64,000 nucleotides of DNA from Corydoras sp. C115 (GCA_019802505.1 JAFMOC010000233.1:496001-560000), one strand, 5' to 3'; shown: positions 10,151-23,069, counted from the first letter of the stretch. Numbers and translations are program-made. Notes: generated by a model not told the origin, from the letters alone.

Positions 10151-12369
10151 TTATTGACGGGACATTTTTGCCTTTATCAGCAACTTTGTGCGATCTCAGC
10201 TCTCACACTATGGTAGCTCAAATGAACAAGAATGTAATGTCGGTCACCTTCTGGTCATCTTTTGTGCATTAATAATGATCTTGCAGTATTACTTTGAGTT
10301 TTGGTTTACTTAATTGTCCTGAGGTTCTTTTATTTCTACCTTTATAAGCTGGTTGTAGGTGTCAGGTCGAGCTGGGGAAAGAAACCACGGTTCTCTCTAC
10401 AGTAACGTACCTGCCTGCTGTCATCATCTTTTTTTTCTCTCTCTTCAGTGACCTGTCCTGTTGGATAAATAGACCACTGACGTCGTGCATCATTCTATAG
10501 TGCTCATTATGTCCATATAAGGTGCTTTGGGTCTAAAAAGGATTTTTCAGTGGCAAAAATAAATTCTTTTTTCCAAAAATCACATTCTGTGGAAGATAAA
10601 TCTGTTCAGAATGTGATGGTTTCTTCCTCCCTGAATGACCAGGTGCTTTAGGACTCGTAATACTTATACTGCTACATGTAAGGTAATGCTACTGCAGTTT
10701 TATTACAGCTGCACCAAAATAAGGCGGTGCCACAGAGGCCGTATCACTTTGTGGTTCCACAAAAATATTAAAAGAGTAACGTAACTATACAATAACAAAG
10801 CTCCTTATAGGAATATTAGCAATACGGCCCTTAAACCACAATATAATTTCATAAATTCCAATTATGTCCAGGTTCGGAACATATTTATTCATTATTAACA
10901 TCCCGCTTAGATCCAGAATGCCAAATATGGGTATGACTAAGTTGTCGACGACTACAAAATGATGGCACGACTGATCTTTGTGAATTAATAATTAATGAAT
11001 GAATTAAGTCACTTGTTCCTCTTTGAGGTGTTTTCTTATTCTGCGTCAGCTGATGGTGGAAGTTAATCATTTCTAAAGGAATCATCGAGCCCAGTTTGTC
11101 TCGCAGCATCATAACGAAACGCAACACATTATACCAACCGTGTATAGTATTGTATTTCTGTTTTTTTTGTTTTTCCTCTCTGCATGTTGTGTAAGTAAAA
11201 AAAAAAGGGGCGGGGCATTGGGAGCAGGCTGACTTTATTGCCTTAAATAAAGCCTTTTAACCTGTCAGGGGTATAGACGAATTCATAAATCACTGCAGGG
11301 GCCGGTAAAACGAGGAAACTGAATAATGTGAACCTGTATGTGAGAGGCGGCAGCGACAGCCCGGGGCGGAGCACCGCGCACCCCCGCCCTGCTGACTGAC
11401 AATCAAAAGTTGAAATCGTTGCAGCACGTTCCAGAAGGCATGCCAAAGGCTTCCAACTCCATGCCCATTTTTTTGCGGCATCGGTCATAAAGATGATGTT
11501 TATACGACCTTTTTTTTTTTTTTTGATGCATAAATTTCGCCCATCATCTCAATTTTGGTATCTTATCCTTGAGTATGTTTTGCATATCTATTGATTCAAA
11601 TCCTCCGCGGCCATTTAGAAGACGTGTGGAGTCCCAGATGCAGTCTTTTGATTTGCAGTTTGCAGTAAATTGCATCTTCTCTGCGCAAAAACAAAACCCT
11701 TTGATTGCGAGCGACTCTCATTACGATGTCGGTTTGGGAACAAACGCAGGCCGCCAAAAAAAATCCGTTTTCCCAACAGGACCGCTGAATAGGATCGGTT
11801 CATTCACAAAACACTTGATCCGTCCTTCTTTGTGTTCTGGCAAGTCAGCACAAACCCCGGGCTCATTAATACGGCTCCGTCCGTCGCCACACGAAATGTT
11901 CCCTTATCGTTTGCTGCAGACGCAGGCAGAACCTGTTCGATTGACAAATAAACAGTGAGGATTAGCTGTGTTAAAACATGCTTTAATCTTTCCCATTGCT
12001 TCCTCCCTGCTATCTTTTTTTAAACCAAACCAGTCGCGCCGAGGCCATCCAACAGGTTTGGAGTGTGTAACGTATTTGTTTGGGCTGATGGCATTCATGG
12101 ATGATTGCTAGAATAAATATGAGCTAACAGCGAGGCAGGTTCAGCGCGCTTCTACACCCTGCGCAAACACAATGAGCGTGCATTCAGCCAGCAGCTACAA
12201 TTAATGGTTACACCTGCATAAGCTACAATTACGTGTGTACATGTGTGTGTATGTATGTGTTTTTTTTTTTGGGTATACGTTCTGCATTTCGATCATTGTG
12301 TCTTATACAGGCTAAAGAACCAATAAAATCATAACAATGTGAACTCGTGTGCATCTATATTTTTTGCAT

Positions 12370-12408
12370 TGTGTGTGTGTGGGTGTGTGTGTGTGTGTGT
12401 GTGTGTGT
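12370..12408. repeat. (TG)n microsatellite
   Basis: About 18 TG units with one GGG interruption. Confidence 0.95.
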
Positions 12409-12580
12409 TTCTGGAAAGGTAAACTAAAGGGTAAGTGCAGGCCTTAGGCTAGGCAAGATAGGTGAGGTCACTAAAAGGCACAAAGACAGGAACCGAGGTT
12501 AGAGAAACAAATGAACCCATGATGAAATGCAGACATGAAGAAACACACAGACCACTTGTCATTTAAATCATTTACAACCT

Positions 12581-12626
12581 GACCCCACCCCCCCCACCCC
12601 CCACCCCACCCACCCCACACACACAG
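12581..12626. repeat. C-rich low-complexity tract ending in (CA)n
   Basis: Runs of C separated by single A bases, then a short CA repeat. Confidence 0.88.
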
Positions 12627-12781
12627 ACTGAAGTAGATAATAGTTACTTTCAGATTATTAATGCTTTGCATAATCACCTGGCTGCAGGAAGGTAAACTGA
12701 TGATCCAATAAGTCTCTTTCATGATCAATAGAACGTTGAACTACTAACCCCACAATGCATCTGTCTTTAATTTTACTCCAG

Positions 12782-12825
12782 GTGTGCCATCCACTGCAGA
12801 GTGAATACAAAGCCAAATACAAGTG
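12782..12825 (+). other. candidate short exon of unknown gene
   Basis: A 44-bp open segment lies between a good acceptor (TTTACTCCAG) and a strong donor (GTGAGTGC). One frame reads VCHPLQSEYKAKYKW, which looks more protein-like than the surroundings but matches no family I can name with confidence. It might belong to an unrecognised gene or be an alternative barx2 3' exon, since it would be in phase after exon 3. Chance splice-like signals are equally possible. Confidence 0.2.
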
Positions 12826-14269
12826 GTGAGTGCGCTTTTAAAGCTTTGTAAATAAGACATTAGAGAAGCTTTTCATTTAAACATCATATTTAACTTTACA
12901 ATATAAATTGGATCTTGTCTTGGATGCAACGCACATGAAGCCATTCATCACCACTATTTATTTACACTTTAATGGACTTAGTAGTTCTACGGTGACATTC
13001 TGTAGTCCATGTGTCCCTTATGCTGTTCTCTGATAATCAGGACCATCACATTCTACACGTGTGTTCACATAAAAGAGAAATCAAGAGCCGAGCGGTGAAT
13101 TCTAATGTTGACTTGTGACTTATATTTGCTGAACTTTACCTTCTGGATCCCTGAACCTGTTCTGTTTGCCAAATCAAAGCCTTTAATATAAAAGTAAATG
13201 ACGGCTTTACGTATACCAAATGTTACAAATCTATGTAATATACCCCACTCCCCCGGGAAAAGACCTTTTCGTATCCGAAATGGTTCTGGTTTAATTGGAA
13301 GCACAATTATTCCAAGGTTGCTGGATTGTAATTATTCCTCTCCCGAGCCACTTCGACTGTTTAAAAGTTCGTTTTAGTGCTCCGAATGCCAAATGGCACA
13401 TAAAACTGTCTTCTTTTGATCCAAAGACTGAGACAGTGTCCCAGTTGACAAGTCATATTGGTGTTGGCTGGGATTCGGTGGCTTACAATTGGAAACTATG
13501 CCGGGAGTAAATGTCCAACAACTGGAGGGTTGTGGCCTTAGCAACATATTTGTGCTCATAATAATAGAGCAGCCAGAGCTGAGTGTATTACGTTAAAAAA
13601 AGCAAGGAGCCACCACCACCACTGTGATTCATGGTTGATTAAAGCCTTTTTACTGTAAGACCATAGTCTATAAAAAGAGTTACTAATTATTCCTCATCGT
13701 CCTGCTTTCTGGTCACATGTCTGTTGTACAGATGACAGGACTTTTTTTTAAAAGGGATTTGTGGATTTGTTCTCTGGTGCAGATAGCGCAGCTTGCCAGC
13801 ATCGCTGTTGCCGTTGTGATTTAAATGCTGTATGCGTATGATGTGCATGCGATCGTGATGAATCGCTCTTATATTAAACGCACTCTTCGTATTAAATCTT
13901 CCTGCAAGAGCTAATAGTAACTAAATTAGAGTTTACCATCGCCTGGTCTCTCTCTGTCGCTATGCATTTCAGCGGCTGACAGGTTAAGGTCCTGGAATCC
14001 AATGCAGAAGGTTGAAGTCTACAGTTGGGTTTTGCTGAAACCCCGAAATGCTCGAATTAAATCTGTCCAAGTTTCTCTGAATGAAAAAAAGTCTGCTAAG
14101 GAATACGAATGTCATGTTACGTAATGCAATTTAATCATCAAGGGTTATTAACAATTAAAATACTAGTTGGGTAACTTTAGAAGTTCGATTGCACAGGAGG
14201 CGTACACAGCACCCAACAGCACAGAGAAGTCATCACACAATCAAGGTGCGGGCCTTTTATTTTAATTCT

Positions 14270-14644
14270 GATTTAAAATAGGGCGGCACGGTGGCTTAGT
14301 GGTTGGCATGTTCTCCTCTCAGCGCTAGGGATTCCCGGTTCGAATCCCCATCTGGGTGGAGTTTCCATGTTCTCCCCATGTCTGCGTGGGTTTTCTCCGG
14401 GTTCTCCGGTTTCCTCCCACAGTCCAAAAACGTGGATCAAGTTAATTGAGTTCTCCAAATTGCCCCATACAGAGTGTGCGTGTCTGTGTGAGTGTGAGTG
14501 TGTTCCCAGCTATAGATTGGCGCCTTGTCCTGGGTGTATCTGCCCAGCGCCCGAAACGTTCTCCCCTGAATGGGCATGAGGAACCTCCCCCGCGACCCTA
14601 ATATAGAATAAAGCGGAAGATAATGGATGGATGGATTTAAAATA
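14270..14644 (+). mobile_element. tRNA-derived SINE, family A, full-length copy with TSD
   Basis: The body runs from 14281 to 14633 and is flanked by an 11-bp direct repeat, GATTTAAAATA, at 14270-14280 and 14634-14644. The 5' end carries a pol III A box (TGGCTTAGTGG) and a B box (GGTTCGAATCC). A fixed unique body follows, ending in GATAATGGATGGATGGA. The tRNA-like head, oligomeric tail and target-site duplication together define a SINE copied by target-primed reverse transcription. This serves as the reference copy for family A here. Confidence 0.88.
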
Positions 14645-15278
14645 AATGAAGAGGTGAGCTTCAGACTCTCCCGTGTTTACATCATGCTCAAATCTTCCCT
14701 CAGACAAACTCACATCGTCTGCTGTTCAGGATCTCTGTGATTGTCAGTAACCTGATGCTGGCGGTGTCACCTCACCGTTCTCAGTTACAAAAGGACTGTC
14801 ATGGTAGGGTGGAGGAACAGGTATATCTCATAAGAGCGCTCCTTGCTTAGGTACCATCTGGTTCTAACACTCCATGCTGTGCTGCACATCAGGGGCGAGC
14901 GCTTGGCCGATGCTGTAATTGGCTTGAACAGAGTGAAATCTGTTACCTTTTCTGTGTTTTTCTAATACCAGAATTTATTTTAATGAATTCTACAAATCAA
15001 ATCCAATTTGTCTCCTGTCCTTTGGTTGGCCAACTAGCTTCCAGTTTCAGATGTTGTTCTGTGGAGCCACGGAACGTTCAAACACATTGTGACAAGTTAA
15101 AGTACTAGGTTTGAAGAACCACAGCTATCCCATGACATTACTATTCATCAGAATGATTAACGCTTATTAGTTTTTGGGGTAACAGTCTTTTTAAGGGAAA
15201 GCTCTTAACACCATCATGTCTCCGTATTATTCCTATTTTTAGAGTTGAATTAGGAATCATACACCACCAACTCTCAAC
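14645..15278. other. intergenic, no feature recognised
   Basis: Moderately AT-rich sequence between two SINE copies. I see no exon, repeat or motif that I can support. Confidence 0.5.
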
Positions 15279-15674
15279 ATATATATATATATATATATAT
15301 GCGGCACGGTGGCTTAGTGGTTTAGCACGTTCGCCTCTCAGCACTAGGGATTCCAGGTTCGAATTCCCAATCTAGGTGGAGTTTCCATGTTCTCCCCGTG
15401 TCCGCGTGGGTTTCCTCCGGGTTCTCCGGTTTCCTCCCACAGTCCAAAAACATGGATCAAGTTAATTGAATTCTCAAAATTGCCCCATATAGAGTGTGTC
15501 TGTGTGAGTGAGTGTGTGCCCAGCGATGGATTGGCGCCCTGTCCTGGGTCTATCTGCCCAGCGCCCGGGGTTTTCTCCCCTGGATGGGCATGGGGAACCC
15601 CACCGCGACCCTAATAGAGGATAAAGCGGGAGATAATGAATGAATTAATAAATATATATATATATATATATATA
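15279..15674 (+). mobile_element. SINE family A copy inside a (TA)n microsatellite
   Basis: A nearly full-length copy (15301-15650) has (TA)n on both sides, about 22 bp before and 24 bp after. The simplest reading is insertion into a pre-existing TA tract, which hides the target-site duplication. The A and B boxes are intact. The tail is GATAATGAATGAA rather than GGATGGA. Confidence 0.85.
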
Positions 15675-16560
15675 ATTTTTTTCATCTATTTGTTTTAAAT
15701 GGTGTATTCACATGAATTTAATTCAAAACTGATTTTGAATTAAACTGATTCAAAAATTCACAAAAGGCAATGCACACACCTCCAGATTTTTAAGCAGGCA
15801 GTAGGAAGGCTACTCCGAGGACCCAGCACCAGGTACCAAAGAAGAGTTCCAGAAAGACCTAAATAAAAAAATTTGACAACTTTAGAAAATTAAATGTTAG
15901 ATTTATTAATGGGGTTCGGCTGTTTGAAGGATTTCTAAATTTGGATTTCTGCCCTTTTGCCTGAATCTGCAAAACAAAAGCCGTGAGTGAAATGCAGCTG
16001 ATTTAATGCACCGTGAAAATGCAAACCGCAAGATTTGGAGTTTAGTTTATGCACTTAGTGATGTCTCAGAGTTTAGTGCTACCTTAAAGTCTTTCCTGAC
16101 ATGACGCAGTGTTCGTGGGAATGTGTTTTCATTAGCATTCGCATGCATGGTCAATATGAAAAATGTTACAGGTTCCTTTGTGTTCTTTATTTCCACAGCG
16201 TTGGATATGACAATCATTTTTTCTACTCAATTAACTGTTTCGATGACCTTGCAGGCACGAGCATGTCTGACAGTAATGTTCATGTTTGTTCTTTTTGCTC
16301 ATGGAAACTCCATCAGGTGCCCACAGTCCTGTACAGAAGATAAAGAAATGGTTTTAATATTAGGAAATAAAAATAGACACTCCCGAGATTCACATTCGAA
16401 TGCAATTACACATTGCTGCAGTGAGATGTTGGGATAAAAAGAAAGAAACATGGAAATTCATTTACATAATCCTCCTGTAAAAAACTGTACTCTTATCATG
16501 ATAAGATGGACATGTTTGATATAAAACTGTGTCCAGGGGTCGTACATTGTCCAGAATGTC
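15675..16560. other. intergenic, no gene recognised
   Basis: No support for exons. The open frames at 16101-16437 overlap each other and lack splice or family signals. Confidence 0.5.
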
Positions 16561-16613
16561 TTTTTTTTTTTTTTTTTTCTTACACAGTCATTTAGTGAAT
16601 TATTATTATTAAT

Positions 16614-16651
<38 letters not shown>

Positions 16652-16652
16652 G
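16561..16652. repeat. T tract and (TTA)n microsatellite
   Basis: About 20 T bases, then a run of ATT/TTA trinucleotides from about 16603. Confidence 0.92.
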
Positions 16653-16710
16653 ATGTGAATAATAATAAAATGCAGTTTTTACAAGTGTGAATAAGTTATA
16701 ACCACTATGA

Positions 16711-16970
16711 CCTGGGGATCCAGGTTCGAATCCCAAGCTGGGTGGAGTTTCCATGTTCTCTCTGTGTCTGTGTGGTTCTCCGGTTTCCTCCTACAGTTCA
16801 AAATCATGGACTCAAGGTAAATTAAATGTTCAATATTGCCTCATGTAGTGTGTGTTTGTGTGTGTGTCTGAAACGTTCTGCCCTGAGTGGTCATGGGAAA
16901 CCCCCGTGAGCCTAGTGGGTTAGGGTAAGGTTAGGTTAGTAGAGGATTAAGCAGAAGATAATGAATAAAT
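16711..16970 (+). mobile_element. SINE family A, partial divergent copy
   Basis: Begins within the tRNA-like region (CCAGGTTCGAATCCC) and keeps the body and tail, with substitutions and a deletion in the middle. It is directly abutted by another copy. Confidence 0.8.
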
Positions 16971-17250
16971 GGTTCGAATCCCAATCTGGGTGGAGTTTGA
17001 ATGTTCTCCCCGTGTCCACGTGGGTTTCCTCCGGGTTCTCCAGTTTCCTCCCACAGTTCAAAAACATGGATCAAGTCAATTGAGTTCTCCAAATTGCCCC
17101 ATATAGAGTATGTTTGTGTGTGTATGTGTGCCCAGTGATAGATTGGCGTCCTGTCCTGGGTGTATCTGCCCAGCGCCCGAAACGTTCTCCCCTGGATGGG
17201 CATGGGGACCCTTATATAGGATAAAGCGGAAGATAATGGATGGATGGATT
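16971..17250 (+). mobile_element. SINE family A, 5'-truncated copy in tandem with the previous one
   Basis: Starts at GGTTCGAATCCC immediately after the tail of the preceding copy and ends in GATAATGGATGGATGGA. The head-to-tail arrangement with no spacer suggests insertion into the earlier tail or recombination between copies. Confidence 0.82.
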
Positions 17251-20200
17251 TCGTATAGCCGACCATAGCAGAACATTGGCATTGTGGGTAATAGTTGTGT
17301 GATTAGGTAAGATGGGGTGTAGAAACAGCCTTCAGGTGAAACAGTCGAAACCGAAGAGGCTGTAATTTTCTTTCAAGTTCAGTGAAGGTTCAGTCGAGGT
17401 TCTGTGACTTCAACCTGCTTCCACTCTGGAGTAAATACAGTCAACTCTCTTCCATTGCATTCCTCTACCTGTCATCTTTACTCACACTTCGGTGGTTAAG
17501 TGATCAGCGCTGATGGAAAACGTGCTCAAACATCCGCACGTCCGCCTCCTCCCGTGTTTTGACAGGGGAAGTGCTTTCCACATTCCACCAGCTGAAACCC
17601 CAATCCGTACACAGGATCCTCCCCAAACTACACAAACAATGACCTTCTTGTTTTCCACCGAGGACGATGAAGACTCGTTAAGTAAGCGTGAATGAAAGTC
17701 AGTCGATGTGCATGAGCGAATGATGCGAAACCAGACGACAGCTCTGAAGTTTATTCTGACTTTTGCAGAACTACGAATTCGGAATCGTGGGTTTTTCCCT
17801 GTGCTGCTTCTGCAGAGTGTGGCTCATTAAAAATCTAAAATCTGTACATGGGTGACCTACACTGTCAAAGCTGCCCCCCCACCCCTGCTTAAGGAGGATG
17901 AGTCCTCCACTGTTTTGTCTTGCCACTGTTGCTTTGGCCTGCTATGTGGGGGTCCAGGTACCCAATTCCTCCTGTATCCAGTCAGGACGCGGTATTTCTG
18001 AATACTTACCGATGATCCCACGTGGATGACATGTTCATTCGTGCTCTGTTTATATAATATCACAACAGCTTTCCTGAAAAGTGCGTTTAATTCTTAACAG
18101 AATCCGTAGCGTAGGTGGCGTGATGTAACCTGACGAAGGACATTCTTTCACTATTGTGATAAACTCTATTGTCACCCAAATGTGTTGTAAACACAAGCGA
18201 TAGTTTAAAACTCTTTTTGTTCCACTCCTGACTTCACCTAAGCTGTTATTTGTGTCGATTTTTGCAAACTTAAAGAAAATCTACATTGTGTCGTTGTCAG
18301 ATGTGATGGCTCGTCTGGAATGGAATTCTTTTTTGATGATAAGACATCTGTGGTGAGACTGTCACACACTGTATTCTTGTAGCTGGTTTAAATAATCTTG
18401 TGTTTTTAAATACAGCTAACCTTTATTATCTGTGAGCGTCCGTCGCTGTCTCAGACAGGTGGCTGGCGTCGTTACTGTCAAAATACAACAAAGCACTCTG
18501 TACAGTTTGTATATACAGAACGCAGACTAAAAGTATTAGGACGCACCAATTAATCGCTTTCGTAATGGGACCACGTGTTGCCCCACTCTCACAGCTACTG
18601 CCTTTAATTGTCCATTTTGTTTAAGGTTTTCAACGCAGCAGATCGACTCTGACTCGGTCAGTTGCCCCCTGCATCTGCTTATATGCTGCACAATACCCCG
18701 GGCAGCTTGCTGCCATGTGCCTGCTCTCTCCCACAGATGAAAATAGCCTGAGAATTCCAAAGATCATAAATCAGATTCATTATATTCGTTATATTTTTAA
18801 CAGGTTTTGATTTCTAGAATTTCGTAGAAACAGTAAGGAAACCTATTAAACACTGCTGCAGGGAAAAAAGAAACCTGTCTGTCCACACGGCTTCCGTCAA
18901 AGGTGATAAAAAAGGGAGTGTTAGACAGAGTTTACAGTTTCTTTTATACATTTGGGCCTTTTTTTGTTTTTATATCTTAATTACTCAAATCTTTTATAGC
19001 AATTGCTTTCTATTTTTTCTTGCGTTGTTCTCTCATCCGTAACTCTGCTGTATGATCGTTAAATTAAATTTATTTGCAGAAATTCTGTAGCTGCACTTTA
19101 TGATTTTAAAAATTCATCAAAATTCTTGATGAAGAAGTCCCTTAAGTCTTGCTTTCTTATTTAATTACTTGCTGCAAGGTGCTATTGAAAGGGATTTTTC
19201 ATTCTCACCTGTTTGATCCAAAACAGAAAAAAAAATACTTTAAAATGATTATAACATTTTGCAAATAAAAGAAAAAGTTTTCTTTTCTTCCCCACCTTCT
19301 AACTCAGCATCTTTTGTGGTTGATTGTAGAACACTTAATCCACTTTAATAAGCTAAAAAAAAATAAAGAAAGAACAGTTTTGTTTTAATTTGAAAAAATT
19401 ATCTCGGGAGCCAAGAAAATGTCAGATTAACTCTGTGTGATGCAGAATCTTCTGCACTAAAGTTGTAGTGAAGCCACTTCAGGCCTTCTGCCTTGTGCGG
19501 TCAATCTGCCTGAAGGTTAGAAGTTAGGGCACTTTAATTCTTTGGGGTTTTGAAATCTCGAGGCTCAGTATGAAATACTTGTCAGTGTCTCTAAGAGCTA
19601 ATCTGCACCGCCTGGCCGCGCTCCATTCCACTTGTTATTTCAAAGAAAATGAAATAAAACTTCATGCTTCTGCAAACATTGTCGTTCATGTTCGTTTTTA
19701 TGACCTTCCTCCCGAACTAATCCCTTACGCAGATGTTCGTGTGTCAGACGACTGGATTTCGGAGCCCGTGCCATCTCAGCCCAAGGCGAGTGAGGAGGAT
19801 TAGAAGCTTCGGTGCAAACTTTTGTCCTAATTTATCATTTTCCATTGTTTAATGGCTTACAGGTATCGTCTTCTCGCCTGATCATTTCCTCTGGCTGGCT
19901 GACAGTGGAAACAAAAATAAAGAGAACGGCTTGAGTGGCAGAAATTGAGTATCTTTTCTCGGCCGAGTTTTCAGTCTCGCCTGTTTGAGTGCACTCACAA
20001 AGACGGATGTCAGTTTCTTTCCACAGGCACCTGCTTCATTCCACCGCCTGCTGATGTCAGAGGTCGGACCCGGGTTAGCCCATCGCCCCTGGGCAGGATC
20101 ACTCACCTTGACTGACGGAGCCCAAAGCCAGTGCAGTGTCTGAGTGTGTACGAGGCAGACTGCAGGTAGGTGCTCAGAAGTTTTAAAATTCATAAAGCCA

Positions 20201-21238
20201 TTATCTTTAATCTCTCCCTCCTAGAAATACTTGTCAAACTGTCCATACCCGAAAACCACACACCCTAACAGGTGAGCCAGAGTTCAGGCTCAACACACAC
20301 AACGCTCATGTTCAGGCACTTGTTGAGATTTACACTGACCTTCAAAATAACGCGCTCGGCTGGAAATGACATGCACACGGGTGACCACAGAAGATTTGGT
20401 TTTATTTTTTTAAGAAAACACCGTTCTGTTTTTACTACGTCGGCGTCGGCGCGTGACGGGGGTCCTGATCAACACTATTAAATGCCTCATATACTTTAAG
20501 CACTTCCACAGCGCATGCAGCTGGTACTCCATGAAACGGAGACAATTACGATCTTGAAGTCACATCCATGGCTTTAGCAGTAAAACTTCCCTAAGATCTT
20601 TTTTTTTTTTTCTTTAACTTCAACATGAACACACTCTGTTCTCCATCTCCAATAATTCTAATGTCTGAATTGATTTGTTTTAACTTGGAGGTAATATAGT
20701 TAGAGAATAGAATTTAACTCTGTTTTCCAACATTACTTCAAAGTAGGTCTGCTTTAGGTCTGAGTTGTTTCAGCTGACTGAGCTGTTTATTTTAAGCTTT
20801 TATAATTACGCGCTTCTTACTAATCCTGACAGTAAAACTATATTTTGAATTACTTCCTAACTTCACTGTTATTCTAGAAAGTAATGACAGAGATAATGGG
20901 ATTGTACTGACAGTGTAAATGTATAGCCTCTAAATCCATGGAAATGACTGTCGACTTAGAAACACTGTTTACATCACGGCTGAAGGTTTCATCAGTCGTA
21001 TTAAACACAGATCTCGGCCCAGGCTTAAATAAATACAGCGGGTCAAGACACATGAAGGACAGAACGGTGCTACTGAGCTCAGAAATCAGATGCTACACAC
21101 CTCATTACACACACATGTGTTCCGCAGAGTGTTTAGCTGTTCAAAAAGTTCGTCTTGTGTTTTTTTAGAAACTCACCGTGATGCGTCTGTACAAAAACAC
21201 AGAAATTTAGAAAATTAAAAGGTAAAATGCACTCATTC
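17251..21238. other. intergenic segment
   Basis: No gene with a recognisable product. It includes short open frames (for example 19570-19803, ending SEED and a stop) that I cannot support as genes. The compact intervals at 19430-19810 and 19990-20170 are more complex than the AT-rich flanks. Confidence 0.5.
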
Positions 21239-21542
21239 ACGGTGGCTTAGTGGTTTAGCGTGTTCTCCTCTCAGCGCTGGGGATTCCTGGTTCGAATGTC
21301 CGCATGGGTTTCCTCCGGGTTCTCCGGTTTCCTCCCACAGTCCAAACACATGGATCAAGGTCAATTGAATTCTCCAAATTGCCCCATATAGAGTGTGTCT
21401 GTGTGAGTTTGTGTGTGCCCAGTGATAGATTGGCATCCTGTCCTGGGTGTATCTGCCCAGCGCCCGAGACGTTCTCCCCTGGATGGGCATGGGGAACCCC
21501 ACCGTGACACTGGTAGAGGATAAAGCAGAAGATAATGGATGG
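21239..21542 (+). mobile_element. SINE family A copy with internal deletion
   Basis: Begins CGGTGGCTTAGTGG. It lacks about 35 bp between TTCGAAT and the CCGCATGGGTTTCC block, and ends GATAATGGATGGA. No clear target-site duplication was seen. Confidence 0.82.
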
Positions 21543-21554
21543 AATTCTATATTA

Positions 21555-22215
21555 GTTTATCTATTTATCTATTGTACAATCCGCACTGCTCACAGTAATC
21601 ACTCCAAACCAAACTAAAAATAACACTGTGCAATAAATGTATCATTGATGGTGCAATACATTTCAATCATCTGTGTGCAATACCTTTCTGCTGTTTAATC
21701 AGATATCACACTGTATCATATGTGCAATATTTGTTTCATTTTATTCCTCTGTTTTTTTTTTTGTTTTTTTGTTTTTTTTTTGTTTTTTTTTGTGGCTTAG
21801 TGGTTAGCACGTTCGCCTCTCAGCAATAGGGTCCACGTCCGCGTGGGTTTCCTCCGGGTTCTCCGGTTTCCTCCCACAGTCCAAAAACATGGATCAAGTC
21901 ATTTGAATTCTCAAAATTGCCCCATATAGAGTGTGTATGTGTGAGTGAGTGTGTGCCCAGCGATGGATTGGCGCCCTGTCCTGGGTGTATCTGCCCGGCG
22001 CCCGGGACGTTCTCCCCTGGATGGGCATGGGGAACCCCACCGCGACCCTAATAGAGGATAAAGCGGGAGATAATGAATGAATGAATGAATATATATATTT
22101 TGTTTTTTAAACTTCTTTTTAATTGCCAAATATCTTTTTCTACTTTTTTTAATGTAACTTGCTGTTGAGAATGTGAATTTCCCGATTGTGGGACAAATAA
22201 AGGTCTATCTGAACT
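21555..22215 (+). mobile_element. retroelement 3' region, interrupted by a SINE
   Basis: The left part (21555-21792) is rich in GTGCAATA-type phrases and T/G runs. The right part (22091-22215) ends TGTAACTTGC, GTGAATTTCCCGATTGTGGG, then ACAAATAAAGG. These are typical of a widespread teleost retroelement 3' end. The two halves are separated by the SINE at 21793-22090. The family assignment is from memory of teleost repeats and is provisional. Confidence 0.55.
21793..22090 (+). mobile_element. SINE family A copy nested in a retroelement tail
   Basis: Begins GTGGCTTAGTGGTTAGCACG, lacks the B-box segment (deletion after CAGCAATAGGG), and ends in (GAAT)n. It lies within the AT-rich 3' region of another retroelement. 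Confidence 0.83.
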
Positions 22216-22977
22216 TATTCATTTTTTTATTGAACAATGATAAAGTTAAGTTCATTTTACTTTGGGATTGTTTACAAGGCGGCAGTGGTCCTGGGTTTAG
22301 TATGTTCTCTCCCTGCTTACATGGCTTTCTGCCAGGAGTTTGGGTTTGTTGGGTTTGTCTGTGTTTCTGCTCAGCTGAGGACTGCTGACCACTTAAGGAT
22401 GTTTCCCTGCCATCTGCCTCTGTGACCTGAATCGGGATCATCGTTACGGTAATTAAACGGGTGAATATCTTATTCTCTCTGAGCTGTGGTGCAAGAACAG
22501 TCATGAGTCATTTGCAGAAAATCATGTTTGTTCTCAAGTATTCAATCAGACTTCCAAGTAAAGATCCAGGTGATGTTTCCAGATGAATGGAATCTTTTTT
22601 TTTTTTCTTTAATTAATTTGCAGAGTTCTCTTTTTGATAATAAGTTTTCACTCCTTTGATGTGACAGTAATCGACTGCTTAAGTGCTTAAGAGGTAAACA
22701 AATTCACAAAAGAGACTTTAACACAACTATAAATAACCAGACACTTAGGGACATGTTTCTGTGTTTTGTTTTGTTTTTCTTTCTTTTCTCTGCTGCTATT
22801 AGATTCCACTATATTTCCGAGACTTTTTTTTCCTTTCCAATATTTCCACTCGCCCCCTCTGTCATAAGTTTTTTTTTTAAATATTAATTTATTTATTATT
22901 AAAGATCATGTGTAAAGCATCATTGGGTATTAGAAAAGCACTGTATGAGTCCAACTTATTATTATTATAAATTTTTT
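22216..22977. other. intergenic, no gene recognised
   Basis: AT-rich with T runs. The short open frames at 22237-22504 have no supporting features. Confidence 0.5.
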
Positions 22978-23069
22978 AATTCATTCATTATCTTCTACTT
23001 AATCCTCTTCTAGGGTTCGAACCTTGATCCCCAGAACTGAGAACTTGCAAACGTGCAAACCACTGTGCC
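22978..23069 (-). mobile_element. SINE family A, heavily deleted copy
   Basis: In reverse orientation it keeps only the tail side (TTCATTATCTTCTACTTAATCC) and the tRNA-like end (GTTCGAACC ... ACCACTGTGCC). The middle is lost. Confidence 0.65.

Larger units (their letters stand above)
10151..14269. other. barx2 downstream intergenic segment
   Basis: No recognised gene. It contains a compact GC-richer interval at about 11570-12200 (possible regulatory element), a (TG)n tract, a C-rich tract, and the 44-bp exon-like motif at 12782-12825. The rest is unremarkable AT-rich DNA. Confidence 0.6.

Noticed and set aside
14281..14360. Possible free-standing tRNA gene
   Set aside because: The A and B boxes belong to the SINE head; no full cloverleaf with a 3' acceptor match is evident.
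14273..14579. Recurring open frames resembling MFSPCPRGFPPGSPVSSHSP
   Set aside because: They recur only within the family A SINE on either strand, so they are readings of the repeat body, not genes.
19570..19803. 77-codon frame ending in SEED and a stop
   Set aside because: The text looks somewhat protein-like, but there is no acceptor supporting its start, no family match and no neighbouring exon.
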